A stretch of 64,000 nt of DNA from Mesostigma viride (Eukaryota > Streptophyta > Mesostigmatophyceae > Mesostigmatales > Mesostigmataceae): NCBI GenBank assembly GCA_009746045.1, contig RPFO01000175.1:3212885-3276884 (forward strand), written 5' to 3'. The first letter of the stretch is position 1. Every line of letters starts with the position of its first letter. A model generated the notes under the pieces. That model saw only the letters and a list, made by a program, of their open reading frames with translations. It searched no databases and was not told where the DNA came from. Position numbers and translations under genes: made by a program. Of the stretch, positions 1 through 10,930 are shown piece after piece.

Positions 1-843
1 CCATGCACAAGGAGAAGTTCCCGGGCGCATTGGCCGAGGTTGATGTAGGACGTGTTGGGTCGATTTAGGAGGTTGGTATCCAGGAGGCATCGACCCTTCG
101 CCGTGCATCTCAAATGGCCGGGGTGCCTGAACTTGTTGATTGGGCACTGCTACATCATGCAGATTGTGCGTCTGCCATTGCAATTTCAGTGACCAGTAAC
201 CGGGATTTCACTGCACATGTGTGCAGTTTTTTCATATTACAGTTTTTTCATATATAAGAGGCCCAGCAAACCCGGCCAGATTGAGATGCAGCATGTGCAT
301 GTTGTGGGGTGATGATGTATTGCCTACTGAATACAGTTATGATCAATGTCATGCAAGTGTCTATGTATCTTTTGTAGTGTATTAAATGAGATAACTATAT
401 GCTGGTTGTCTCATTTTCCCACTAATGTATGTAAAGTCATTCATGCTACACAACAAGACAGGGCAGAGACACCTGTCCAATCCTCTCACCCCGTCTCTCA
501 TGCATTGCCAAATATCATTAGGAGGCAGGGCTGGCAGGCCACAGGTAATATAAAAAGCTACTCACTAGCTAGGAGAGGCCGCGCACGGCATCCACTTTGA
601 ATGGAGTAGTCATAATTAATAAATTCTCAATTTGAACAAAATGTGATGCATGTCCGGCCATAGGCCATAGGTAGGGAGTATATATTTTCTCCTTGATAAA
701 CGGGTGTAAACTCTTGCTGTCTCATCATTATGTTATGCTTCATGTCATGTTATGTTTCATGTATATATTGTCTCCTTGATACATATTCACACAGGGGTTA
801 AAAGCACTTCGGTGTTCCGTGACTCCCCAACGGTAGCACGAGT
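1..843. other. AT-rich spacer without a supported gene
   Basis: No gene is supported here. The only open frame of note (346-600, 84 codons) has no recognisable motif and unremarkable composition. Short runs such as repeated TTATG-like words near 720-760 are visible but no ordered structure. Confidence 0.6.
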
Positions 844-914
844 TTAATTAATTAATTAATTAATTAATTAATTAATTAATGTATCTATGTATGTATGTAT
901 GTATGTATGTATAG
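844..914. repeat. TTAA-type and TATG-type simple repeats
   Basis: A TTAA/ATTA run (about 844-880) passes directly into a GTAT run (about 881-914). The first run resembles the ATTA tails that end the RTE-like and ORF1-only elements at 29.4, 32.4 and 33.3 kb, so it may be the tail of an older insertion; no CACGTGAC hairpin is visible upstream, so this stays a guess. Confidence 0.7.
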
Positions 915-1003
915 ATTCCCCCCAGTCGGTGTACTGGAAGGGCCGGTGTAAAAGTAAAGTTAAATACTATACCAATTATAAAATAATATAATAATAATTA
1001 CTT

Positions 1004-1640
1004 TCCCCCCAGCCGGTGTACTGGAAGGGGGCGGCCATCTACGTCGGCCACAAGCCCTGGCAAGCGACCCCCTCGACCACCGCGGCCCCAGCAACTCCAG
1101 CCCCAGCCTAGGGGAATACAGCAGCAGTAGTGTAGAATAGTTAGACAGTGGCCTTGTACATGCCCGCCTACTACAGGCACTATACCAGCTTAGGCCTAGC
1201 CTTTTTAGTCATGTACATGTGTGCCTATGATGAGCCACCCTCCAGATGATGCCTAGCTTTATCTAATTATGCAGTGCCCATGCAGGGAGCTCCTCCCTGC
1301 TGAGAAGCCATGCCCTAGCTCTTGTATAGCCATGATGATCTTCCCCACCTATGACAGGCTCCCCTTAGCTGGGTGTTGCCTGAAACTCTGGGTGGTGCAG
1401 GTGCCCTAGTGCACCTAGAGCAAGTGTTGTTTACATTCCCACCCTTGCAGGAAGTAGCTTAGAATGTATGATAGGCCATATGCCCCTTCTCTGGGCTATG
1501 TGCTACATATACTCCCAACGGAGTTATGTTACAATTCAATTCAATTCAATATATTCCCCCCCAAAGTTAAATACAACAATGGTATTGCATGGTTGTATTG
1601 CACCTGGACAGTGTTGCGCATGCTTATCAATTAATTAACT
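1004..1640 (+). mobile_element. Relic of an ORF1-only non-LTR element (3' end)
   Basis: The frame at 1013-1111 reads VYWKGAAIYVGHKPW and then a stop, closely matching the C-terminus of the ORF1 protein at 31455-32003 (VYWRGGDLYVNKKLW). Downstream, about 1577-1612 repeats the 3' UTR words of those elements (ATGGTATTGCA, GGTTGTATTGCAC, GTTGCGC), followed by an ATTA-like stretch near 1630. This is therefore a diverged, 5'-truncated copy of the same or a sister family, in the plus direction. A second, shorter copy of the coding word lies at about 915-942. The 3' UTR is longer here than in the younger copies. Confidence 0.6.
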
Positions 1641-1743
1641 TAAGTTAAAGACTTGAGTAAGCGAATTGATTGACGTCAGGTTATCTTTCCATGCACCAAA
1701 AAATGGATGAATGTAGTAAAAGTTAGGCACAATTGGCTATACG

Positions 1744-2099
1744 TTGGTGAGTGTGGTGAGTGTGGTGAGCGTGAGCGTGAGTGTGAGTGTGAGTGTGAGT
1801 GTGAGTGTGAGTGTGAGTGTGAGTGTGAGTGTGAGTGTGAGTGTGAGTGCGAGTGTGAGTGTGAGTGTGAGTGTGAGTGTGATCGAGTGTGAGTGTGAGT
1901 GTGAGTGTGAGTGTGAGTGTGAGTGTGAGTGTGAGTGTGAGTGTGAGTGTGAGTGTGAGTGTGAGTGTGAGTGTGAGTGTGAGTGTGAGTGTGAGTGTGA
2001 GTGTGAGTGTGAGTGTGAGTGTGAGTGTGAGTGTGAGTGTGAGTGTGAGTGTGAGTGTGAGTGTGAGTGTGAGTGTGAGTGTGAGTGTGAGTGTGAGCG
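1744..2099. repeat. (GTGTGA)n microsatellite
   Basis: Nearly pure GTGTGA hexamer for about 350 bases, with rare changes (a GTGCGA unit near 1849, a break near 1882). It gives long dipeptide-repeat open frames on both strands (His-Thr, Ser-Val, Cys-Glu) that are artefacts of the hexamer. Confidence 0.95.
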
Positions 2100-2141
2100 T
2101 GCACGTGGGCATGAGCGTGAGCGTGAGTGCGTGTATGATAG

Positions 2142-2403
2142 GTATAGGTAGGTAGGTAGGTAGGTAGGTAGGTAGGTAGGTAGGTAGGTAGGTAGGTAGG
2201 TAGGTAGGTAGGTAGGTAGGTAGGTAGGTAGGTAGGTAGGTAGGTAGGTAGGTAGGTAGGTAGGTAGTAGGTAGGTAGGTAAGTAGATAGGTAGGTAGGT
2301 AGGTAGGTAGGTAGGTAGGTAGGTAGGTAGGTAGGTAGGTAGGTAGGTAGGTAGGTAGGTAGGTAGGTAGGTAGGTAGGTAGGTAGGTAGGTAGGTAGGT
2401 AGG
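2142..2403. repeat. (GTAG)n microsatellite
   Basis: Tetramer run of about 260 bases with small interruptions near 2266-2290. It follows the hexamer run after a 40-base degenerate GAGCGT/GTAT bridge. Confidence 0.95.
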
Positions 2404-2434
<31 letters not shown>

Positions 2435-2435
2435 C

Positions 2436-2526
<91 letters not shown>
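2403..2526. repeat. (TTAG)n microsatellite
   Basis: The GTAG run changes sharply into TTAG by one base per unit and continues for about 120 bases, with a single GCTAG variant near 2433. Confidence 0.95.
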
Positions 2527-2643
2527 GTGGGTTGGTGGGTTGGTGGGTTGGTTGGTGGGTGGGTGGGTGGGTGGGTGGGTGGGTGGGTGGGTGGGTGGGT
2601 GGGTGGGTGGGTGGGTGGGTGGGTGGGTGGGTGGGTGGGTGGG
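2527..2643. repeat. (GGTG)n microsatellite
   Basis: GGTG/GTTG units directly abut the TTAG run and become pure GTGG to about 2643. It encodes only Pro-Thr-His-Pro or Gly-Trp-Val repeat frames. Confidence 0.95.
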
Positions 2644-3530
2644 TAGATGCATTGGCCAGGGTAAATGCACTATTATAACGTCAAAAAACGAATATATGAC
2701 GAATTTTACTGTACCCGCCAGTGCCGAGGCATAATTAAGAATGCTGATGACTGAGCCAAAAGCTGCCACTAAGTCGTCGAAGGCAGGCAGATACATTCCA
2801 GGCGCATAGGCTCTCGATATCAAGGCCGACATCATTGGCCTTGATATCGATAAGTCTGTTCGTATACACGTATTTGATAACTGCATTGTTGTGGATACAC
2901 AGTAATACCCTTGAAGCTGGAAGTCCTATAGATCTGTGGTGTCGAAGCCGACACTTTCTTGTCATCTTCTGCCACTAATTCGCGCCACTGGTCTGGAGAT
3001 CATTTGCATGCATGTAGTCTGAATATAAGCACATACGTGCGTCGTCGATAATGAAAAATTACGGATATGGAACAGCAACAGAAGTGCGCGAAATAAAAAA
3101 ACAATTTTAGCAAGTACGCTCAACACCATCTTCTTACTTGCGAGGGTTTTTTATTCGCGCTTGCTGTTCTCATAGCCTTCTCGTAACTTAATCCTCTACA
3201 AATGAAATTTTCTTCGTCGTAGACTGCAGATTGAATATACCCGCATGGTCTAAAAGCCGTAGCTGGGATTTCACATTTTCATGTCATTCATGTCATGCGT
3301 CTTAGCAACAATTTATGAGATAGACTGCCCATGCCATACTGGTCTGCCTGCCCGAATGTCTGTCTGCCTCGGTCTGCCCGGCTTGACCCGCACCCCGCTT
3401 TGGGGCGACTCCGTCATGACTCCGTCATGCCCGGGGTAGATGCGCGCGCGGGGCTGCGGTCGCGCGTGCCTGGCAGGGGGGTCCCCGCCAATGGGGGTGC
3501 CCGGGCCGTCGTCCCCCCAAAGCACGTCTT
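2644..3530. other. Spacer with an imperfect hairpin, no gene
   Basis: No coding frame is supported. An imperfect inverted repeat lies at about 3069-3100 and 3148-3173 (arms AACAGCAA...GCGCGAAATAAAAAAA and TTTTTTATTCGCGCTTGCTGTT) around a loop of about 45 bases; it could be a small fold-back element. Confidence 0.5.
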
Positions 3531-3559
3531 TGCCGTGACCCGCTTGGAAATGACCAAGC

Positions 3560-4909
3560 TGGCCCCAGCCAATGCGGCTACCCTGGCGGCCTTGGAGGCT
3601 CTTCACCCTGCGGAGCCCGGATTCCAGCTGCCCGTGCCGGACCCCCTGCCGGCCCCCCTTCCGCTGGACCGCGACTGCTTCCTGCCAGGAGGTGATGCGT
3701 GCGGTCCCGCGGGCTTCCTCTACCGGGCCGTTGGGCTGGCGCTACGAGCACTTGGAGGTCCTGGTGGGGCATGGGGGCGAGGACATTCTCTTTGACACGT
3801 ACCTTATTGACCTGGCGGCTGGTCGCGTTCCTCCCGCTGCGCGCGAGTGGTTAGCGGGCGCTCGCCTCCTCGCTCTGTTCAAGGGTGTCTTGCCCCCCCC
3901 CGAGGGCAAGGTGCGCCCGATCGCCTGCGGTGAGGTGCTCCGCAAGCTCATGGGCAAAGTGATCTGCCGCCAAAAGGCGCCCGAGCTCCGTGCCTTTTTC
4001 TGCCCGCCCCTCGCAGCGGGTGAGACCTCGGTGGCGGCCCAGCTGGGGGTGACGACTCCAGGCGGGGCGGATATCCTCATCCATTCGGTGCAGGCCTACC
4101 TCGAGGCCCACCCCACCCACGCTGTCGTCAAGGTCGACTGCCACAACGCGTTCAACAGTCTGTCCCGCGCCAGCATGTTTGCGGCAGTCATGGAGTCCTT
4201 CGAGGACTTGTACGCTAAGTTGGACAGCCGTGTGCTACGGCCAGCCCGGCCAACTGGTTCACATCATGGAGGACGGCACTCGCGCGGCGGCCTGCTGTCG
4301 CGGTCGGGCACCCAGCATTGAAGGGGACCCCCTAGGACCCCTGTACTTTGCCGGCCCCCTCCAGGGTTGCCTCCAAGCGGTCCATGCTGCCCACCCGGCG
4401 GTCGCTATCCAGGCCTACTTGGATGATATCTACCTCATGGGCCCTGTGCCGGACACCACCGCGGCTCTGCTGGCACTGCAGACCGCGGTGGCCGACATCA
4501 ACCTCCAGTTGACCCTGGCCAAGTGCGGGGTGTACTCGCCCCAAGGTGATTGCTCCGGCTTTACGCCCCAGCTCTTGGGCCGGGACGAGCGCCTCCATGG
4601 GTTGGATGTCCTCGGCGTTCCAGTTGGCGACCCCGAGTTTGTCATCGATGCTCTGCGGGCCGCCCTCGAGGCACGCACTGAGGTACTGCCCTTGATTGCG
4701 CGCCTTCATGATTCGCAGACCAAGGGTCTACTTCTGTGGTTTTGCGCTCACCCTCGCGTCGTTCACTGCATGCATGGCTCCGGGGCGCTCTTCCGGCTCA
4801 GGTCCGGCTGGCCGCTGAGGGCTGGGCCACGACGAACGCATCCAGTCGGCCTCGGCGCAGCTGGTCCCGGGCCCCGACCTCCCGCCACATGCTATTCGCA
4901 TTGCCTCCC
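3560..4909 (+). pseudogene. RT domain of copy A1, first part
   Basis: Fragments in different frames give the RT fingers word KVRPIACGEVLRKL (near 3910), the palm aspartate in VVKVDCHNAFNSLS (near 4130), the QGDPLGPLYF-like region (near 4320) and the catalytic YLDD (about 4418-4430). In the intact-looking copy A4 these lie in one frame; here small insertions break them. A homologous thumb region follows up to the transposon at 4910. The protein would have copied element RNA into DNA at a nicked target. Confidence 0.8.
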
Positions 4910-5997
4910 TGTCGCGTCCGTGATCTATCACGTCCGCAATTCAGATTTCGGCGTAATTCTGACGTCCGCAGCCTTGTGCGGGTTGCTATACCGCGGCCCG
5001 GTACTGACGCCGCGGATCTCAGTTGTACTTTCGCGCAAAGTCCGCTGAATTTGCTGACGGAACGTTTGGGCGGACCTGAATTTCACTGACATTCGTCACA
5101 AGGGCAGTTTGCCGAATGCTGGTACACAGCAAGCTGGCGAGGCGCTGAGCAGCTGTGCAATTTCAGGATTTCAACGTGGGACACCAGACACAAATGCAAG
5201 GAAGCCCCAGGCGGTGCCTGGCATGGCCGATAGATTTGCCCTTGTATATTATTGTTCGCTTGACAGATAAAGCTTGAAGTTTAGCTAGCTTGTCGGAAAT
5301 TAGACAATGTTATGATTGGTTGATGTCAAAAGTGGCGCTAGTGGCGCCAGCCGCCAGGCTTGAGCTTTGAGCAGTATAGAAGGATGAGCAACGAACCATG
5401 GTGGTCGTTGTTCGTCCGTTTCTCTCCCTCACAACTGGTTTGTTGTCTTCATGGGGTGAAATAGTTCGAGCAGCCCGGAGCAGCCCCCGTGAGTGGTTGC
5501 ATGCAGTCAGTTGCCATGAGGATGGACTGACGGATATGACAATGTATTGATTGGTTTTGTTAAGAATGTGTGTAAGACTGAGAATGAGACAAGGGACAGG
5601 GCCTTCGGGCACCCTGGTCGTCGTTGGCAAGAATGCCAGTAGGAACTAGGTCGGGAACACACGCACTGCCGCCACAAGGGGCCTGCAGTGGCGTAACCCA
5701 AGGGGCCTCACAGCTGCTCTTATAACTACAACATTACAACTCGACAGTCTTTGTAATTCGTCATGTATCTCATTGGAATTGAAAGGTCTTTTGGTTGCTT
5801 TGATGATAAAGCATTATCTCAAGAATCGGCTGATTGGGCCGGATTGCCTGTCATGAAGGTGGCGGTGCCGTAAAGGACCGCACCTTACATTCTCATTTTA
5901 AAGGTGGCATATCACACACATGATTACTGCTGATAGTGGATGGATTCCAAGTAGCGGTAATGACCAGTCCAGGATGATATGGCACGCAAACGCGACA
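4910..5997. mobile_element. Non-autonomous DNA transposon inside copy A1
   Basis: The insert of 1,088 bases interrupts the retrotransposon reading frame exactly. Its ends are TGTCGCGT and ACGCGACA, a perfect 8-bp terminal inverted repeat that continues imperfectly for about 15 more bases, and it is flanked by TCCC on both sides (4906-4909 and 5998-6001). Removing the insert plus one TCCC restores the sequence seen in copies A3, A4 and A5. No transposase motif is visible inside, so it must have been moved by a partner elsewhere. Superfamily is uncertain from a 4-bp duplication. Confidence 0.85.
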
Positions 5998-6001
5998 TCC
6001 C

Positions 6002-7188
6002 TGCCTGCACGGATGGGTGGCTGTGGTCTGACTCGTGCCGCCCGGCTGGCCCCAGCAGCATTTTTGGGCTCCGTCGCTCAGTCGTGGGCGGAAAGCTGCC
6101 GGCTCCTGCCCCTTTTGGCAACGGCAGTGCCTGACCTCCTGGACCCCAGCAGCCCTTTGCCCTTCGTCACCGCCATCCAGGAGGCCTATGCTGAGATCCA
6201 GCAGGCCTGTTCTCCCGTCCGTGCCGCTCAGGCGGTACAGCGCCGCCTCCCTCGCGGCACTCCCTCGGTTGCCTCCGTTCAATCTCCCGCGGCATTCCCT
6301 GCTCGCGTCATCGATAAACACCAGAAAACCTACGCGGGTATTCTGCACACGGCTGATTGGATGGCTCTTTTCGCGGACCTCAACGCCCAGGGACTGTTCT
6401 CGCCCGTGACTGTTCTCGCTTTCATTGCGGAAGTGTGGGCTCGGCGTACCTTCATGCTCTTCCCATGGCCCCCCGATTCGCCTTAGCTCCCAGCCACTAC
6501 TCGGTGGCGCTCCGGCACCAGCTATTTGCCCCGCAGCCTCTTGTTCCGGCCGGGCGGCCTTGTGGTAGCTGTGGGCAGCCGCTGGATCCCACGGGGACTC
6601 ACTACCTTGCCTGCATGGGGGGCCAACAGAATCAGAATTGGTATTTGTATTTGCACACTGTCCTCCTGACGGTGGTGCTCGCCATGGTTCGGTCGGTTTT
6701 CCCCCACGCGAACATCCGGTCCGAGGATGCGGATGGCGCTGCCTTCTATTCCCCCAACCACCAGCCTGACATCGTGGTGCTGGACTTTGAGGGGGGTGGC
6801 CGGCATCTGCTTATTGACGTTTCGGTGGCGCGGCCCTTGGCTCTTAGCCACGTGGCTGGGGCCTCCCTCACGGCAGGTTACACGGCGGACCGGGCGGATC
6901 GAGCGGGCCAAGCTCCTGGCCTACGGCGACGTCGGGCACCATCGTGTGGTGCCCTTAATTGTCCTGGAGGAGTTTGGGGCCATGGGGCCCCTGACCTCCG
7001 CCTTCTTCAAGAAGTGTTGCCGGCTCCGGGAGGACCGGCTGGACCTGGAGGGCCAGCGGGCCCCATGGTCGGCGCGGACCTGGACGTCATATTGGCGTCA
7101 GCGCTTGTCGGTGGCGCTGACTCGGGCCATGGCTGACATCATGCTCCGCCGTACGCGGGCTGATTTTGCGGTGCAGCAGGGCTATTAG
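6002..7188 (+). pseudogene. RT thumb, CCHC and restriction-like endonuclease of copy A1
   Basis: The frame resumes after the DNA transposon with the thumb/connection region, then the CCHC knuckle (CGSCGQ...THYLAC, near 6560-6615) and the endonuclease core PDIVVLDFEGG...LLIDVSVARP (about 6767-6835), where PD and the later D are the expected catalytic residues. One frame ends near 7136 and another at 7188, so at least one shift lies around 6900. Stop and frame changes make it a pseudogene. Confidence 0.8.
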
Positions 7189-7333
7189 GTTCCTCCCGTT
7201 AGGAGTTTCCATTGGCCTTATCGTAGTATAGAGCTTTGACATAGCTCTGTATATAGGTTTATATCTGGGCGTTTGCTTTGGTTTGAGTGATTTCACTCTG
7301 CTGTAAGTAATTATATTTTTAATAAATATATAT

Positions 7334-8221
7334 TAAAAATATAATTACTTACAGCAGAGTCACATCACTCAAACCAAAGCAAACGCCCAGATATAAACCT
7401 ATATACAGAGCCATGTCAAAGCTCTATACTACGATGAGACCAATGGAAACGCCTAACGGGAGGAACCTAATAGCCCTGCTGCACCGCAAAATCAGCCCGC
7501 GTACGGCGGAGCATGATGTCAGCCATGGCCCGAGTCAGCGCCACCGACAAGCGCTGACGCCAATATGACGTCCAGGTCCGCGCCGACCATGGGGCCCGCT
7601 GGCCCTCCAGGTCCAGCCGGTCCTCCCGGAGCCGGCAACACTCCTTGAAGAAGGCGGAGGTCAGGGGCCCCATGGCCCCAAACTCCTCCAGGACAATTAA
7701 GGGCACCACACGATGGTGCCCGACGTCGCCGTAGGCCAGGAGCTTGGCCCGCTCCGCCCGGTCCGCCGTGTAACCTGCCGTGAGGGAGGCCCCAGCCACG
7801 TGGCTAAGAGCCAAGGGCCGCGCCACCGAAACGTCAATAAGCAGATGCCGGCCACCCCCCTCAAAGTCCAGCACCACGATGTCAGGCCGGTGGTTGGGGG
7901 AATAGAAGGCAGCGCCATCCGCATCCTCGGACCGGATGTTCGCGTGGGGGAAAACCGACCGAACCATGGCGAGCACCACCGTCAGGAGGACAGTGTGCAA
8001 ATACAAATACCAATTCTGATTCTGTTGGCCCCCCATGCAGGCAAGGTAGTGAGTCCCCGTGGGATCCAGCGGCTGCCCACAGCTACCACAAGGCCGCCCG
8101 GCCGGAACAAGAGGCTGCGGGGCAAATACATAGCTGGTGCCGGAGCGCCACCGAGTAGTGGCTGGGAGCCAAGGCGAATGGGGGGGCCATGGGAAGAGCA
8201 CGAAGGTACGCCGAGCCCACA
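7334..8221 (-). mobile_element. Subfamily A copy A2, 3' fragment
   Basis: Minus-strand copy containing the 3' UTR (7334-7466), the endonuclease and the CCHC knuckle, truncated at about 8221. The open frame 8222-7467 is intact over 250 codons with CGSCGQ...THYLAC and PDIVVLDFEGGG...LLIDVSV. Its tail faces that of A1, giving an inverted repeat of roughly 880 bases per arm centred near 7328. At the truncated end it joins about 30 bases that match the reversed 3' end of subfamily B (ATTCATTGAGAATGATA). Confidence 0.85.
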
Positions 8222-8290
8222 CTTATATATTCATTGAGAATGATAAAATTACGGACATGTGCACATATATATTTGCCCCACATATATATT

Positions 8291-9133
8291 CATGTCCTCG
8301 AGACTCGGGTGCGCCTCAAGGACCCCCCGACCAAAGGGCTCCTCCTGTGGTTTTGCGCCCACCCGCGGGTGGTTCACTGGCTCCGTGGCGCTCCCCCCCA
8401 CTTGGTGCGGCTTGCCGCGGAAGGCCATGACGAGCGCATTCAGGCCGCCTTGCAGGTGCTCCTCCCCGGCCCTAGCCTGCCAGCTCACTCCATGCGCTTG
8501 GCCACCCTCCCCTGCCGCATGGGCGGGTGTGGGCTCACCCGCGCCGCCCGCCTCGCCCCCGCCGCCTTCCTTGGCTCTCGGGCAGGGTTGCCACCTGCTC
8601 ATCGATGTCTCCGTGGCTCGGCCGCTTTCCGGTCGCCACATCCTCCGGGCGGCTGTGGATGCCGGCGCTGCTGCCGCTGTGGCTGAGCGCGACAAGTTTG
8701 CCTCCTACGGCAATGTGGGGCCCCACCGGGTCATCCCCTTTGTCCTTGAGGAGATCGGGGCCATGGGCCCCAAGACAGCGGAGTTTTTCCACGAGTGCTG
8801 CCAGCGCCGTGAAGACCGCCTCAACCTCGAGGGTCAGCCCGCCCCGTGGTCGGCCCGCACGTGGTCCTCGTATTGGCGGCAGCGCCTGTCACTCGCCCTC
8901 ACTCGCACCGTGGCTGATGTGTTATTCCGCCGCACCCGGGCCGACTTTGTCGCGACCCATGCGGTCTAGATCCCTTCCAGGCCTGCATGGTGGGCCGGCA
9001 GCGCTGTTGCTGCGTGTAGTTTTGTGATGTATAGTTAGTTGTACCTTGTGCAGCTGGCATGATCCTTGGATGTCTGTGTCAGATTCCTATTAATTTCTTC
9101 AGGGTTATTCTGCCAGTTATCGGGTTTTTCCTT
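8291..9133 (+). mobile_element. Subfamily B copy B0, truncated and internally deleted
   Basis: Starts in the RT thumb (CTCGAGAC...GACCAAAGGGCTCC, matching about 57095 in copy B1) and runs to the 3' UTR. Around 8577 the thumb is joined directly to the endonuclease region just before CHLLIDVSVARP; about 700 bases present in B1, including the CCHC knuckle and the PD motif, are missing. The frame 8259-8969 stays open across the deletion and ends RRTRADFVATHAV. The 3' UTR stops abruptly at 9133, where the next copy is in reverse. Confidence 0.8.
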
Positions 9134-9312
9134 ATATTCATTGAGAATGATAGATTACGGAGGTGAGATAGGCATGCAACATAAGGAAAAACCCGATAAC
9201 TGGGAGAATAACCCTGAAGAAATTAATAGGAATCTGACACAGACATCCAAGGATCACGCCAGCTGCACAAGGTACAACTAACTATACATCACAAAACTAC
9301 ACGCAGCAACAG
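9134..9312 (-). mobile_element. Subfamily B 3' UTR in reverse, fold-back partner of B0
   Basis: Bases 9185-9312 are the near-perfect reverse complement of 9003-9133, and 9134-9184 supply the terminal part of the B 3' end (as at 58580-58625) that B0 lacks. The pair makes a hairpin of about 130-bp arms and a 51-base spacer. No coding sequence is present. Confidence 0.85.
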
Positions 9313-9325
9313 AACTAAACCCTAA

Positions 9326-10561
9326 ACAGCCACGCACGTCCCTGGGCGTTGAGGTCCGCGAAAAGAGCAATCCAATCAGCCGTGTGCAGAATACCCGCGT
9401 AGGTTTTCTGGTGTTTATCGATGACGCGAGCAGGGAATGCGGCGGGAGATTGAACGGAGGCGACCGAGGGAGTGCCGCGAGGGAGGTGGCGCTGTACCGC
9501 CTGAGCGGCACGGACGGGAGAACAGGCCTGCTGGATCTCAGCATAGGCCTCCTGGATGGCGGTGACGAAGGGCAAAGGGCTGCTGGGGTCCAGGAGGTCA
9601 GGCGCTGCCGTTGCCAAAAGGGGCAGGAGCCGGCAGCTTTCCGCCCACGACTGAGCGACGGAGCCCAAAAATGCTGCTGGGGCCAGCCGGGCGGCACGAG
9701 TCAGACCGCAGCCACCCATCCGTGCAGGCAGGGAGGCAATGCGAATAGCATGTGGCGGGAGGTCGGGGCCCGGGACCAGCTGCGCCAAGGCCGACTGGAT
9801 GCGTTCGTCGTGGCCCTCGGCGGCCAGCCGGACCTGAGCCGGAAGAGCGCCCCGGAGCCAGTGAACGACGCGAGGGTGAGCGCAAAACCACAGAAGCAGA
9901 CCCTTGGTCTGCGAATCATGAAGGCGCGCAATCAAGGGCAGTACCTCAGTGCGTGCCTCGAGGGCGGCCCGCAGAGCATCGATGACAAACGCGGGGTCGC
10001 CAACTGGAACGCCGAGGACATCCAACCCATGGAGGCGCTCGTCCCGGCCCAAGAGCTGGGGCAGAAAGCCGGAGCAATCACCTTGGGGCGAGTACACCGC
10101 GCACTTGGCCAGGGTCAACTGGAGGTTGATGTCGGCCACCGCGGTCTGCAGTGCCAGCAGAGCCGCGGTGGTGTCCGGCACAGGGCCCAGAAGGTAGATA
10201 TCATCCAAGTAGGCCTGAATAGCGACCGCCGGGTGGGCAGCATGGACCGCTTGGAGGCAACCCTGGAGGGGGGCGGCAAAGTACAGGGGTCCCAGGGGGT
10301 CCCCTTGCTGGGTGCCCGACCGCGACAGCAGGCCGCCGCAAGTGCCGTCCTCCATGATGTGAACCAGTTGGCCGGGCTGGCCGTAGCACACGGCTGTCCA
10401 AGCGTACAAGTCCTCGAAGGACTCCATGACTGCCGCAAACATGCTGGCGCGGGACAGACTGTTGAACGCGTTGTGGCAGTCGACCTTGACGACAGCGTGG
10501 GTGGGGTGGGCCTCGAGGTAGGCCTGCACCGAATGGATGAGGATATCCGCCCCGCCTGGAG
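9326..10561 (-). mobile_element. Subfamily A copy A3, RT fragment
   Basis: Minus-strand fragment cut at both ends: it lacks the endonuclease and 3' UTR (joined to B 3' UTR through 13 bases that look telomeric) and everything before the RT palm (joined to GAATATATATACTG at 10561). One frame, 10613-9315, is open for 432 codons and carries VVKVDCHNAFNSLS, GTQQGDPLGPLYFA and AYLDDIYLLG, followed by the thumb. It is the cleanest RT core in this part of the window, but loss of both ends makes it non-functional. Confidence 0.85.
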
Positions 10562-10930
10562 TGAATATATATACTGATTCAATAAAACATTTCGGCGGTT
10601 TTGTTCCCGGCATTGATAATCAAAAGCTGCTAGCAGGCAAAGGACTTTAAAAGTGGCAATAGTAGATCAATGTAGGTCGTCGATAAACTTGTCTAGTCGA
10701 AATATTCCGGTCGCAAAATTCGTGCGTGGCCTGCAGGCATCGGACAAAGTGCATGCACGCAACAGCAGGAATATGTAGGTTAAGTTCGAAGCACGGCTTA
10801 CAAAAAATTTCAGCGCAAAGTCCGGCCGGCGGAAAATTCGCTCGGCTGCCAAATTTTCAGTTAGAATTTCGGCGCAATGTCCGGTTTTCGGACGGTTGAA
10901 ACTAGCGTTTTTTTGTAGCAAAAATCTACC
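10562..10930. other. Spacer without a supported gene
   Basis: No coding frame is supported. Words such as TTTCGGCGCAA and GCGCAAAGTCCG at about 10820-10890 resemble words in the DNA transposon at 4930-5060, so a remnant of a related element is possible. Confidence 0.4.

Larger units (their letters stand above)
3536..7323 (+). mobile_element. Subfamily A RLE non-LTR retrotransposon, 5'-truncated copy A1
   Basis: Homology to the fuller copy at 41.7-47.1 kb starts near 3536 (just before the RT fingers) and runs to the 3' end at about 7323, so the PHD, RING and finger parts are missing. The copy is split at 4909/6002 by a DNA transposon. The 3' UTR (7188-7323) ends in an AT-rich tail without poly(A) and meets the tail of copy A2 in opposite orientation. 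Several frame breaks and stops show it is dead. Confidence 0.85.

Noticed and set aside
346-600. 84-codon open frame
   Set aside because: No motif, no homologous copy in the window, ordinary length for AT-rich spacer.
1676-2155. Long dipeptide-repeat open frames on both strands
   Set aside because: They are translations of the GTGTGA microsatellite; a hexamer without stop gives open frames in several phases.
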